Shown piece by piece: positions 18,220 through 25,988 of a stretch of DNA of 64,000 nt; position 1 is the stretch's first letter; every line of letters begins with the position of its first letter. The position numbers and the translations under genes were made by a program. The stretch covers positions 1 through 64,000 of the forward strand of contig NZ_BJFL01000017.1 in assembly GCF_005405885.1 (NCBI RefSeq). The letters run 5' to 3'. The DNA comes from Gandjariella thermophila. GTDB taxonomy: Bacteria; Actinomycetota; Actinomycetes; Mycobacteriales; Pseudonocardiaceae. The notes under the pieces were generated by a model. It saw only the letters and a program-made list of their open reading frames with translations, did no database searches and was not told where the DNA came from.

Positions 18220-18317
18220 GTCCGTTATAGTGGACTACGTATCGTCAAGGTATGCTTCACTGGACCATCTGTCAACTACGGTGGACATCAAAGGCGAGAC
18301 AGTCCGTCATAGTGGAC
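18220..18317. promoter_or_regulatory. Three related 16-bp boxes upstream of the XRE/IrrE operon
   Basis: GTCCGTTATAGTGGAC (18220-18235) and GTCCGTCATAGTGGAC (18302-18317) differ at one base and both carry GTCC...GGAC ends. GTCAACTACGGTGGAC (18271-18286) matches 11 of 16. The start-to-start spacings are 51 and 31 bases, close to five and three helical turns. They lie in an otherwise gene-free 469-base stretch (17875-18343), the last box ending 26 bases before the XRE start. They are likely operators for the XRE protein itself. Confidence 0.55.
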
Positions 18318-18343
18318 GGTCCGGAGCCGTGAGGGGTGGCGCA

Positions 18344-18784
18344 GTGTCCGGTTCCCAGCAAGACATGACCGACGGCGGTGAGACGTTCGCGACGCAGCTT
18401 CGCCGCCTCTTCGACGGTGTCCGGCGCGAGGACGGGACGAGGTACTCCCCCCGCGAGGTCGCCGAGCAGGTGACCCAGCGCGGGCACAAGCTGTCCAAGA
18501 GCTACCTGTACGCGCTGCTCAATGGCGAGAGCGAGCCCAGCCACGCGGTGGTGAAGGCGCTCGCCGAGTTCTTCGGCGTTCCGCTGGACTACTTCAGCGA
18601 CTCCGAGCGGGGCCGGGAGCTCAACCGCCAGTTCGAGATCCTGGCCTCCCTCGGCGAGAAGAACGTTCGCAAGATCGCGTATCGTGCGAGTCAGCTCTCC
18701 CCGAGCCAGATCCGCAGCGTGCTCGCCTACATCGACTTCGAGGCGAGCCGCCAGGACACCCCGGGGGACGACGACCCGGACTGA
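18344..18784 (+). CDS. XRE-family regulator (short, IrrE/MAB_1171c-linked type)
   Basis: A 146-residue protein with an N-terminal helix-turn-helix: FATQLRRLFDGVRREDGTRY, SPREVAEQVTQRGHKLSKSYLYALLNG, then HAVVKALAEFFGVPLDYFSD. The C-terminal part (KIAYRASQLSPSQIRSVLAY) is helical. GTG follows GAGGGG at seven bases. It heads a run of five same-strand genes and is preceded by three operator-like boxes, so autoregulation is likely. Regulators of this length with an adjacent IrrE-like protein are a recurring actinobacterial arrangement. Confidence 0.9.
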   Translation: MSGSQQDMTDGGETFATQLRRLFDGVRREDGTRYSPREVAEQVTQRGHKLSKSYLYALLNGESEPSHAVVKALAEFFGVPLDYFSDSERGRELNRQFEILASLGEKNVRKIAYRASQLSPSQIRSVLAYIDFEASRQDTPGDDDPD

Positions 18785-18843
18785 GCCGGGCGCCGATCCG
18801 CGACGGCGATCCCCATGACCGACCAGACCGGAGGACACCGACC

Positions 18844-19389
18844 GTGAGCCGCCTCGGGCAGTCCCTGCGTCGACGAGCCACCGAGTCACGATTACGGCGC
18901 CGCCTGCGCCGTGAGCTGGCCGCGTTGCACATCGAAGGCCCGACCGACATGGCCGACGTCTGCGCGCGGCTGAGCGAGCGGCGGGGCAAGCCGATCCGGC
19001 TCCTCGCCTACCCGCTGGAGGTGCCCGGGCCGTTCGGCCTGTGGCTGAACACCCCGTCCGCCGACTACGTCCTCTACCAGGCGGAGACCACCCGGCTGCA
19101 CCAGGAGCACATCATCGCCCACGAACTCGGGCACCTGCTCGCCGACCATCCCTCCGACGAGGACGACGACGCGGTGTGGCGGGAACTCATGCCGGACATC
19201 CCGCCCGAGCTGATCCGCCGGGCGCTGCGCCGCACCTCCTACGACACCGAGCACGAGCGCGAGGCGGAGACGGTGGCGACGATGCTGCTGGAGTCGGCCG
19301 CCGTCGCCGGTTACGTGCCCGACACCGCGCACACGCCGCGTGCCAAGCGCGCCCAGCGGGCCCTCGGCGACCGGCAGGACTGGCTGTGA
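18844..19389 (+). CDS. ImmA/IrrE-like metallopeptidase-domain protein
   Basis: 181 residues. The zinc-peptidase motif HELGH lies in HIIAHELGHLLADHP, with a downstream acidic helix EREAETVATMLLESA supplying the third ligand, as in the ImmA/IrrE fold. The N-terminus is highly basic (RLGQSLRRRATESRLRRRLR). Family members cleave or sense partner XRE repressors, and the XRE gene lies 59 bases upstream. The stop overlaps the next start (GTGA). Confidence 0.88.
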   Translation: MSRLGQSLRRRATESRLRRRLRRELAALHIEGPTDMADVCARLSERRGKPIRLLAYPLEVPGPFGLWLNTPSADYVLYQAETTRLHQEHIIAHELGHLLADHPSDEDDDAVWRELMPDIPPELIRRALRRTSYDTEHEREAETVATMLLESAAVAGYVPDTAHTPRAKRAQRALGDRQDWL

Positions 19390-20522
19390 TCGTGCTGCAG
19401 GCGGCGAGCGTCGCGGCGCTGCTCGCGGCGCTGGCGTGGCGCGTGCCCCGGCTCGTCCGGGCACCGCACGATCTCGCCACCCGCGCGGTGACCGCCTGCC
19501 TGGCGTTCGCGGCCGTCGGGCTGGGCCTGCAGTGGGCCGCGGCGGACGCCGCCGGGCACGGTTCGGTCGCCCCCGGTGTGCTGAAGCTGGTGCAGAACCT
19601 GGTGCAGTACATCGCGCTGTGGTGCCTGATGCTGTTCTTCCTGTTCGCCGGGTTCGGCCCCGCCGCGCGCGGCCGCGCCCGCCGGGAGATCCTGCCGCTG
19701 GCGGCCGCCGCGGTCGCGCTGACCGCCGCGATGTTCGCCACGCCGCCCGGCCTGCGCGACCACACCTTCGCCAGCGCCGACATGCGGGTGCCCGGCGTCG
19801 CCGCGTTCTACGGCCTCGGCGGGCTGTACTTCCTCTACGTGCTGGTCCAGACCGGCCGGTGGGCCTGGCAGTACGCCGACGAGTCGGACCCCAGGATGCG
19901 GTGGGGGCTGCGCACCGCGTCGGTCGGGCTCGGCGTCTCGGCGCTGGCCAGCGCGGTCCGCGTGGGGTTCGTGGTGGTCCGCTTCGCCGGCGGCGCGGTT
20001 CCCGCCTCGGCGACCGGTGCCGCCGCGCTCGCGCTGGTGCTCGGTGGCCTGCTGTTCATGCTCGGCGTGATCTACCCGGCGGTGCTCACCCGCGCCGCCG
20101 CGATCCGGGCGTGGTCCGACCACCGGCGGGTCTACCGGGAGTTGGCGCCGCTGTGGGAACTGTTCCACGAGGTGTACCCGCAGGACGCGCTGCACGGTCC
20201 CTATGGGCCACGGCGGGACCGGTTCGCGCTCTGGCGGGTGCACCGCCGGTTCTGGCGCCGGGTGGTCGAGATCCGCGACGGCCTGGTCCAGCTCAGCCCG
20301 CACCTGGCGGACGTCGCGTTCAGCGCCGAGGAACCGCGGCAGGAGCAGATCCGCAAGCTCACCGAGGCGGTGCGCCGCCAGCGTTCCGGGGTGCGCCCCA
20401 CCTCGTCGGCCGCCGTGCTGGTCGCCGCGCCGGCGACCGCGGCCCCGGAGGCCGACGTCGAGCAACTCCTTGCCCTGTCCAGGGCACTGCAGGCACGGCA
20501 ACTCCAGGACGGAGCTTCATGA
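19386..20522 (+). CDS. MAB_1171c-like integral membrane protein
   Basis: 378 residues. About seven hydrophobic segments fill the first 250 residues (for example AASVAALLAALAW, IALWCLMLFFLFAGFG, GGLYFLYVLVQ, LALVLGGLLFMLGVIYP). A cytoplasmic tail follows with HRRVYRELAPLWELFHEVYP and LWRVHRRFWRRVVEIRDGLVQL, which is typical of the MAB_1171c/DUF6545 family. GTGA couples it to the IrrE-like gene. The family regularly follows XRE and IrrE-like genes, so a membrane sensor or effector of that module is plausible. Its biochemical role is unknown. Confidence 0.85.
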   Translation: MIVLQAASVAALLAALAWRVPRLVRAPHDLATRAVTACLAFAAVGLGLQWAAADAAGHGSVAPGVLKLVQNLVQYIALWCLMLFFLFAGFGPAARGRARREILPLAAAAVALTAAMFATPPGLRDHTFASADMRVPGVAAFYGLGGLYFLYVLVQTGRWAWQYADESDPRMRWGLRTASVGLGVSALASAVRVGFVVVRFAGGAVPASATGAAALALVLGGLLFMLGVIYPAVLTRAAAIRAWSDHRRVYRELAPLWELFHEVYPQDALHGPYGPRRDRFALWRVHRRFWRRVVEIRDGLVQLSPHLADVAFSAEEPRQEQIRKLTEAVRRQRSGVRPTSSAAVLVAAPATAAPEADVEQLLALSRALQARQLQDGAS

Positions 20523-20983
20523 CCTCCTTCGAGCAGATGACACCGCGGGAACGCAACGCCCACATGATCGAACGGATCCGCGGCGGCGAGCATGCCCCCT
20601 ACCAGGAGGGCCGGCACGTGCTCCGGGTGCTCAGCGCGCCGGGCCGGGTCACCGGCGAACCGCGGCCGTGGCCGATCGCGGTGACCCAGGTCGACGGCCG
20701 GCACTACGTCGCGGCGCCGAACCGGCGGCGGGACTGGGTCCGCAACCTGCTCGCGGCCGGGCGCTGCTCCGTCGAGCGCGACGAGCAGCCCGATCGCCGG
20801 GCCACCCTCGTCGAGGGTGACGAGGCGGCCGCCGCGGTCGCGACCTACCTGGCCGCGCTGGGCCGCCCCTCGACGCTGTGGCCGTTCCCGTCGGACGCGC
20901 CGGTCGAGCGGATCCGCCGGCACACCGCGGAGATCGCCGTGTTCCGGCTGGAGCCGATCGGGGGTGCCGCATGCGCCAACTGA
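20519..20983 (+). CDS. F420/flavin split-barrel reductase-like protein
   Basis: 154 residues starting MTSFEQMTPRERNAHMIERI, with EGRHVLRVLSAPGRVTGEPR, VDGRHYVAAPNRRRDWVRNL and GRPSTLWPFPSD. This is the nitroreductase/deazaflavin (DUF385-like) split barrel. It overlaps the membrane-protein gene by ATGA and the amidohydrolase by 13 bases, so all are cotranslated. It possibly reduces the substrate that the neighbouring amidohydrolase hydrolyses. Confidence 0.85.
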   Translation: MTSFEQMTPRERNAHMIERIRGGEHAPYQEGRHVLRVLSAPGRVTGEPRPWPIAVTQVDGRHYVAAPNRRRDWVRNLLAAGRCSVERDEQPDRRATLVEGDEAAAAVATYLAALGRPSTLWPFPSDAPVERIRRHTAEIAVFRLEPIGGAACAN

Positions 20984-22179
20984 TCATCACCGACCAGGTG
21001 CTTCCCGGCCCGCACGGGGAGCGCATTCCGGACGGCGCCGTGCTGGTCGACGGCGACACCATCACCGAGGTCGGGCCGCGCGCCGAGGTCGAGCACCGGG
21101 CCGGTCCCGGCGCGCGGCGCCACGACTTTCCCGGCTGCGCCGTGCTGCCCGGTCTGATCAACTGCCACGTGCACCTCGCCTTCGACGCCGGCAGTGACCC
21201 GGTGGGCACCTTGCGGGCCAGCGACGACGAGACGCTGCTGCCGGCGATGGCCGAGCGCGCCCGGGATCTGCTGCGCTGCGGCGTCACCACCGCCCGGGAC
21301 CTGGGTGACCGCGGCGGGCTGGCGGCCCGGCTGCGCGACACGATCAACCGCGGCGAGGTCACTGGTCCCCGGCTGCTCACCTCCGGAGCGCCGCTGACCA
21401 TCCGCGACGGCCACTGCTGGTTCCTCGGCGGTGTGGTGACCGGCGAGTCGGAGATCCGGGAGCGGGTGTGGCGCACCGCCGAGGCGGGCGCCGACCTGAT
21501 CAAGGTGATGGCCTCCGGCGGGCAGTTGACGCCGAACTCCCCGCCGATGTGGCAGTCCCAGTTCGGCACCGAGGACCTGCGCGTGGTCGTCGAGGAGGCG
21601 GGGCGGGCCGGGCTGCGCGTCGCGGCGCACGCGCACGGCACCGAGGCGATCGCCTCGGCCGTTGACGCCGGCGTGACCACCGTCGAGCACTGCACGTGGA
21701 TGGGTCCGGAGGGCCAGGACCGGCGCGAGGACGTCGCCAGGCGGATGGCCGCGCGCGGCATCTACGCCTGCGCGGCGTCCTCCCGGAACTGGCGCGCCAT
21801 GGTGGAGAAGTTCGGCCCGGACCGGGCCGGGGCCATCTACGGCCGGCTGACCTGGCTGGACTCCCTCGGCGTGCCGCTGATCACCGGCACCGACGCCGGC
21901 CTGCCCGGCTCGGTGTTCGACGACTTCGTCGGGGCCCTCGAACTGTACGAGTACCTGGGCTTCCCGCCCGGCCGGATCATCGAGATGGCCACGGTGACCA
22001 GCGCCGCCGCGCTCGGCCTCGGCGACGAGGTGGGGCGCCTCGCACCGGGCTACCGCGCCGATCTGCTGGTCGTGGCCGGCGATCCGCTCGCCGGGCTGGA
22101 GGCGCTTCGCCACCGGCGACTCCTGCTCGCCCGGGGACGCGCGGTCGAGGGCGACCAGGCGGCGACGCCGACCGGGTGA
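20971..22179 (+). CDS. Metal-dependent amidohydrolase (imidazolonepropionase/prolidase-like)
   Basis: A 402-residue TIM-barrel hydrolase. Metal ligands and catalytic residues are visible: NCHVH (strand 1), the Lys in DLIKVMASGGQ (strand 4), AHAHG (strand 5), EHCTW (strand 6) and TGTDAG (strand 8). The N-terminal beta-sandwich is GAVLVDGDTITEVGPRAEVE and its C-terminal return is LAPGYRADLLVVAGDPLA. Family members cleave amide, lactam or peptide bonds such as Xaa-Pro or imidazolone rings. It is the last gene of the XRE/IrrE-led operon, which suggests catabolism of a specific compound. Confidence 0.9.
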   Translation: MRQLIITDQVLPGPHGERIPDGAVLVDGDTITEVGPRAEVEHRAGPGARRHDFPGCAVLPGLINCHVHLAFDAGSDPVGTLRASDDETLLPAMAERARDLLRCGVTTARDLGDRGGLAARLRDTINRGEVTGPRLLTSGAPLTIRDGHCWFLGGVVTGESEIRERVWRTAEAGADLIKVMASGGQLTPNSPPMWQSQFGTEDLRVVVEEAGRAGLRVAAHAHGTEAIASAVDAGVTTVEHCTWMGPEGQDRREDVARRMAARGIYACAASSRNWRAMVEKFGPDRAGAIYGRLTWLDSLGVPLITGTDAGLPGSVFDDFVGALELYEYLGFPPGRIIEMATVTSAAALGLGDEVGRLAPGYRADLLVVAGDPLAGLEALRHRRLLLARGRAVEGDQAATPTG

Positions 22180-22200
22180 GGGTTCAGCGACGGGTATCGC

Positions 22201-22220
22201 CCGGAACCGCGCCGTTCCGG
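22201..22220 (+). terminator. Short hairpin after the amidohydrolase
   Basis: CCGGAAC and GTTCCGG form a 7-bp stem around CGCGCC, 21 bases after the stop. It is weak compared with the other terminators here. Confidence 0.4.
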
Positions 22221-22858
22221 TAGGGTCACACCGAGCGCGGCTCATTCCCCCGAGAACAGCATTCAAACATGGTCGGCGTTAATTCTACGCTGCCAGACTT
22301 TGAACGTTCAGACAACAAGGCTCAGCTGTCAACTGTTGATCACGCTGTTCCATTTTTCGGCGGGTTTTAACTACCCGGAGATATCCGCAGGTCAGCGCCT
22401 CGCCCGGCGCCGGGCCCGCGCGTTACCCACCACCATCCTCGGCCGCCTCGGCCGGCAATCACTGTCTATTCTAGTGAGCGTGGAGTGAGTCCCATTAGCG
22501 TCGCTCGCGCCAGGCCTCAAGGACTGGCGGACCGAGGACGACCACAACCAGGGGCGGAGCGACGCACAACGGCATGGTCACCCGTCACGACGACATTTCA
22601 GTTACGAACACGCAACCGCAGGATGACACAGTATCGAGCTACCGAAAAAGTCGCGACGTCCATCACATACCGGCTGACGTCGCGATGTTCCAGCGGCAGT
22701 GTGAGGGGTCGGGCGGCCTGCGCGGGCGGGCCGCCACGGTGCCCCGGCGGGTGACTGGGGAGGGGTCGTTTCCACTTCGGCAGGGGTTCCTGCGACAGAG
22801 GTTCTTCGTCAAAGTGAGCGGTCGCGAACGATGGTAGCGATCGAGGAGGATGGCGAAA
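22221..22858 (+). promoter_or_regulatory. Long low-GC regulatory stretch upstream of the first SARP gene
   Basis: About 640 bases without a convincing gene, much less GC-rich than the neighbours. It contains a perfect 10-bp palindrome TGAACGTTCA (22301-22310). It also contains a 10-bp inverted repeat TCGCGACGTC / GACGTCGCGA with a 15-base spacer (22651-22685), about 175 bases before the SARP start. Short open frames here look like chance. It marks the left edge of the polyketide cluster and probably integrates signals for the regulator. Confidence 0.5.
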
Positions 22859-23725
22859 ATGACAATGGCAGCATCCGCCTGCCGTTCTTCATCCCTGAGT
22901 TTCCGGATACTCGGCCCACTGGAAATAGAGTGTGGTGGCCGCCGAATCACACCGACCGCACCCAAGCCACGAGCGGTTCTGGCGCTTCTGCTGTTCCGGG
23001 TGAACCGGGTGGTGCCAAACTCGGTGCTGGTCGAGGAACTGTGGGCGGCCAACCCGCCGAGCACGGCCCTCAACACCCTCCAGACCTACATCTTCCAGAT
23101 ACGCAAGCTCATCGCTGACGCCTTGGGCGTGAAAACCGCGCAGGTCGCCCGGGACATTCTCATCACCGACACCGCCGGGTACATCCTCAGGGGCGGATGC
23201 CACCAACTCGACGTCTGCGAGTTCGAGGACCTGATGAACAGGGGTCGGGACGCGCTCGACAACGACGATCACGTCGGCGCCGCGGAACTGTTCCAGCGTG
23301 CCCTGGAAACCTGGCGTGGTCCGATCGCGCTGGACTGGCAGAGCGGCCGCGCGATCCAGGCCCACGTCGCTCGCCTGGAGGAGCAGCGTCTCTACGCCCT
23401 AGAACAGCGCCTGGAGGCATGCCTCGCGCTGGAACGGCACCGGGAGATGCTGAGCGAGCTGGCCTCCCTGGTCGTGGAGCACCACCTGCACGAATCGCTG
23501 CACGCCAAGTACATGATCGCGCTCTACCGGGCCGGACGCGTCTCCGATGCGCTGACCGTCTTCCGCAGCCTCCGGCAGCGCATGATGGACGAGTTGGGTA
23601 TCGAGCCGTCGGCCGCGCTCCAGGCGCTGCACCGCGCCATGCTGTCCTCCGATCCCGGGCTGGCCAGCACGCCGGCCCCGACACCGCCCGCGCCACCAGC
23701 CCGGGTGCTCGCATCCGAACCGTAG
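22859..23725 (+). CDS. SARP-family pathway activator (short form)
   Basis: A 288-residue Streptomyces antibiotic regulatory protein. The OmpR-like winged helix occupies residues about 12-105 (SFRILGPLEIECGGRRITPT, KPRAVLALLLFRVNRVVPNS, LVEELWAANPPSTALNTLQT, DTAGYILRG). The bacterial transcriptional activation domain follows (CEFEDLMNRGRDALDNDDHV to MMDELGIEPSAALQALHRAM). The short Pro/Ala tail shows it lacks the NTPase of larger SARPs. GAGGAGG lies nine bases before this ATG. It sits at the cluster edge, convergent with the E2/E1 operon, and probably activates the polyketide promoters. Confidence 0.93.
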   Translation: MTMAASACRSSSLSFRILGPLEIECGGRRITPTAPKPRAVLALLLFRVNRVVPNSVLVEELWAANPPSTALNTLQTYIFQIRKLIADALGVKTAQVARDILITDTAGYILRGGCHQLDVCEFEDLMNRGRDALDNDDHVGAAELFQRALETWRGPIALDWQSGRAIQAHVARLEEQRLYALEQRLEACLALERHREMLSELASLVVEHHLHESLHAKYMIALYRAGRVSDALTVFRSLRQRMMDELGIEPSAALQALHRAMLSSDPGLASTPAPTPPAPPARVLASEP

Positions 23726-23848
23726 GGCACACCTCAGCCGGCCGGCGCGCGATCCGCACGCGGCCGAAGGCTCCGGCACCGCGGCCACACCCGCATCGAC
23801 GCTGCTGCGGGGCAGCCCGCGGTCCGCTGGGAGGACGCGGCCGGCGAC

Positions 23849-24982
23849 TCAGTCCTCGCCGCCGACCAGTTCGGCCAACCGTTGCGAGCTCTCCAGAAAC
23901 CCCTTGACCGCCCGAAGGAACAGCACGGCGTCACGACCGTTGATGACCCGGTGGTCGTAGGACATACCCAAGGTGAACACCGGCCGCTGACCGATCTCGC
24001 CGCCTCGTTCCCGGCGCAGCTCGTGCTCGATACCGCACAGCGAGAGCATGCACACCTGCGGCGGCAGCACCACCGGAACCGACAGGACCACGTCGGCGTA
24101 GGCGGTGACCGAGACGGAGATATTTCCGTCGGCCATGTCCTGTTCGCGCAGCGTCCCCCGGCCGGCCCTGCGCCGGTAGTCGGAGAGGATGCCCGCGATC
24201 TCACCCGGTGTCTTCCGATCGGCGTCGTGGACGACCGGAACGAACAGGCCGTTGCCGGTGTCGACGGTGACGCCCACGTGTGCCCGTTCCGGTACGGCGA
24301 GGGTGTGCCCTTCCAGCAGGGAGGCGAAGCACACCGGGAAGTCAGCGCGCAGCCGCGCCACCGCCGCGATGACCAGTTCGAGGATGTCGAAGCCGGCCCG
24401 GCCGCTGGCGAGCACGTCGCGCCGGACGTGCAGCGCCGCGCGCGCGTCGACCTTCATCGCGGCGAACGCCGCCGGGATCTCCCGGTGCGAGGCGGACACC
24501 ACGTCGGCGATGGCGACCTGGTTGCGGGACAGCCGCCGGACGCCCTCGTCGCCGGCGCCGGCGCCGGCCAGGAGCGCTTCCACGTCGCTGCGGCGAATCG
24601 TCCGCTTGCCGAGCGCGCGGACCCGGTCCAGGTCCACCCCGTGCCGCTCGATCAGCGCCCGGGCGGGCTCGGTGATGACGGGATCCGCCGACGCGTCCCC
24701 CGGGAGGGCGCTCCGCTCGGCGTCCGCCAGGAACCGGTCGCGTTCCGCCGCGTCGGAGAAGAGGTGCCCGACGAGGTCGCCGTCGGTACATTCCTCTCCG
24801 GCCCGGCGCACCCGGTGCAGCACGCCGCCCTTCTCCGCGACCAGTTCCTCGACCGCCTTGGCCGTCTCGACCAGGGCGACCGCGGCGCCGGCAGGCACCT
24901 GCTGGCCGTCCTCGAACATCCACTCCACCAGCACGTACGAGGCGTCGTTGTTGTTGAGCTTGGGCACCACGATCTCAGTCAC
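23849..24982 (-). CDS. 2-oxoacid dehydrogenase E2-like acyltransferase with altered active-site motif
   Basis: 377 residues in canonical E2 order. The lipoyl domain (1-77) has the lipoyl Lys42 in VETAKAVEE. The peripheral subunit-binding domain (about 101-138, ITEPARALIERHGVDLDRVR) is followed by the acyltransferase domain (about 148-377). The usual DHRxxDG motif reads DHRVING (343-349): His344 is kept but the conserved Asp is Asn348. It overlaps E1beta by eight bases. Family knowledge says E2 moves an acyl group from lipoyl to CoA, so it should supply an acyl-CoA, perhaps a starter unit. No E3 (dihydrolipoyl dehydrogenase) is in the window, so the housekeeping one would be borrowed. Confidence 0.92.
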   Translation of the reverse strand: MTEIVVPKLNNNDASYVLVEWMFEDGQQVPAGAAVALVETAKAVEELVAEKGGVLHRVRRAGEECTDGDLVGHLFSDAAERDRFLADAERSALPGDASADPVITEPARALIERHGVDLDRVRALGKRTIRRSDVEALLAGAGAGDEGVRRLSRNQVAIADVVSASHREIPAAFAAMKVDARAALHVRRDVLASGRAGFDILELVIAAVARLRADFPVCFASLLEGHTLAVPERAHVGVTVDTGNGLFVPVVHDADRKTPGEIAGILSDYRRRAGRGTLREQDMADGNISVSVTAYADVVLSVPVVLPPQVCMLSLCGIEHELRRERGGEIGQRPVFTLGMSYDHRVINGRDAVLFLRAVKGFLESSQRLAELVGGED

Positions 24983-25988
24983 GGATCGCCTCCCGCACGG
25001 TCGCGTAGACCGACTCCGATTGCACGAGTACCTGCCGTTCCAGATGCGGTGCCGTGGGGATGATGCTCGGTGCCGAGTGGACCAGCCGGATCCGGTCGTT
25101 GAGCCGGTCCCAGAGCCGGCCGTAGATGTGCTGGGCGACCTCCGCGCCCCACGTTCCGCCGGCGACGCTCTCCTCCACCACCACGATGTGGTCGGCCCGC
25201 TCGAGGAGTGAGCTGATCGGGTCGATGTCGAACGGGTAGAGCCGGTAGGGCACCAGCACGTGGCAGGCGATCTCGGACTCCAGGAACAGGCGCCGGGCCG
25301 CCTCCAGGGCCAGCGGTGCGGTACCGCCGGTGGCGATCACCACGCAGTCCGGCCGGTCGACGTCCTCGGGAGTGGCCCGGCCGTACTGACCGCGCTCGCC
25401 GAGGAAGTCGAAGCGGAAGACGTCGTCGTCACCGTCCACCCAGCGGCGCTGCCCGTACAGCGTCTTGTCCTCGAAGAACACACAGGGTTCCTCGCGAGCC
25501 AGCATCTCGGCGAAGACGGCGCCGTTGTCGTGCAGCGGCGTCATCTCGTAGAGCCACAGGTTCGGCACCCCGATGAAATGCTTCTGGACCGACTGGCTGT
25601 GCGTCGGCCCGTAGCCGCGGTGGCCGCCGACCGGGCATCGGACGACGAGCCGCAGCGGCAGCCTCGACCCGTACATCGTGACCGACTTGGCCGCGAAGTT
25701 GCACAGTTGGTCGAAGCTCAGCAGGGCGAAGTCACCGAACATGATCTCGGTGACGACCTTGTTCCCGCACAGCGCCAGCCCGTTGGCGACCCCCACGAAG
25801 CCGCTCTCACTGAGCGGCGTCGTGAGCACCCGGTCCGGGTACTTGCTGGACAGCCCCTTGGCCACCTTGAAGGCGCCGCCGTAGGGGTCGAGCAGGTCCT
25901 CTCCGATGAGGTAGACCAACTCGTCCTCGGCGAACAGCCGGTGCAACGCCGCGTTCAGGTTCTCTACGATTCGCTCTGACCTGGGCAT
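24975..25988 (-). CDS. 2-oxoacid dehydrogenase E1 beta subunit-like
   Basis: 337 residues from the ATG at MPRSERIVENLNAALHRLFA. Transketolase-type pyrimidine-binding and C-terminal domains are visible: YLIGEDLLDPYGGAFKVAKG, TPLSESGFVGVANGLALCGN (with the conserved Glu), EIMFGDFALLSFDQLCNFAA, RCPVGGHRGYGPTHSQS, and VVVEESVAGGTWGAEVAQHI. With E1 alpha it forms the thiamine-diphosphate decarboxylase that converts a 2-oxoacid to an acyl-lipoyl E2. A GTG four codons earlier is an alternative start. It overlaps E1 alpha by 25 bases and E2 by 8. Confidence 0.93.
   Translation of the reverse strand: MPRSERIVENLNAALHRLFAEDELVYLIGEDLLDPYGGAFKVAKGLSSKYPDRVLTTPLSESGFVGVANGLALCGNKVVTEIMFGDFALLSFDQLCNFAAKSVTMYGSRLPLRLVVRCPVGGHRGYGPTHSQSVQKHFIGVPNLWLYEMTPLHDNGAVFAEMLAREEPCVFFEDKTLYGQRRWVDGDDDVFRFDFLGERGQYGRATPEDVDRPDCVVIATGGTAPLALEAARRLFLESEIACHVLVPYRLYPFDIDPISSLLERADHIVVVEESVAGGTWGAEVAQHIYGRLWDRLNDRIRLVHSAPSIIPTAPHLERQVLVQSESVYATVREAIRD

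Noticed and set aside
22311-22345. Apparent CTGTC/CTGTT repeats as SARP-binding heptamers
   Set aside because: Spacing of 7 and 12 bases does not fit the 11-base periodicity expected for SARP sites.
22300-22488. 62-residue open frame in the gap before the first SARP
   Set aside because: No ribosome binding site and no family resemblance; lies across the palindrome region.
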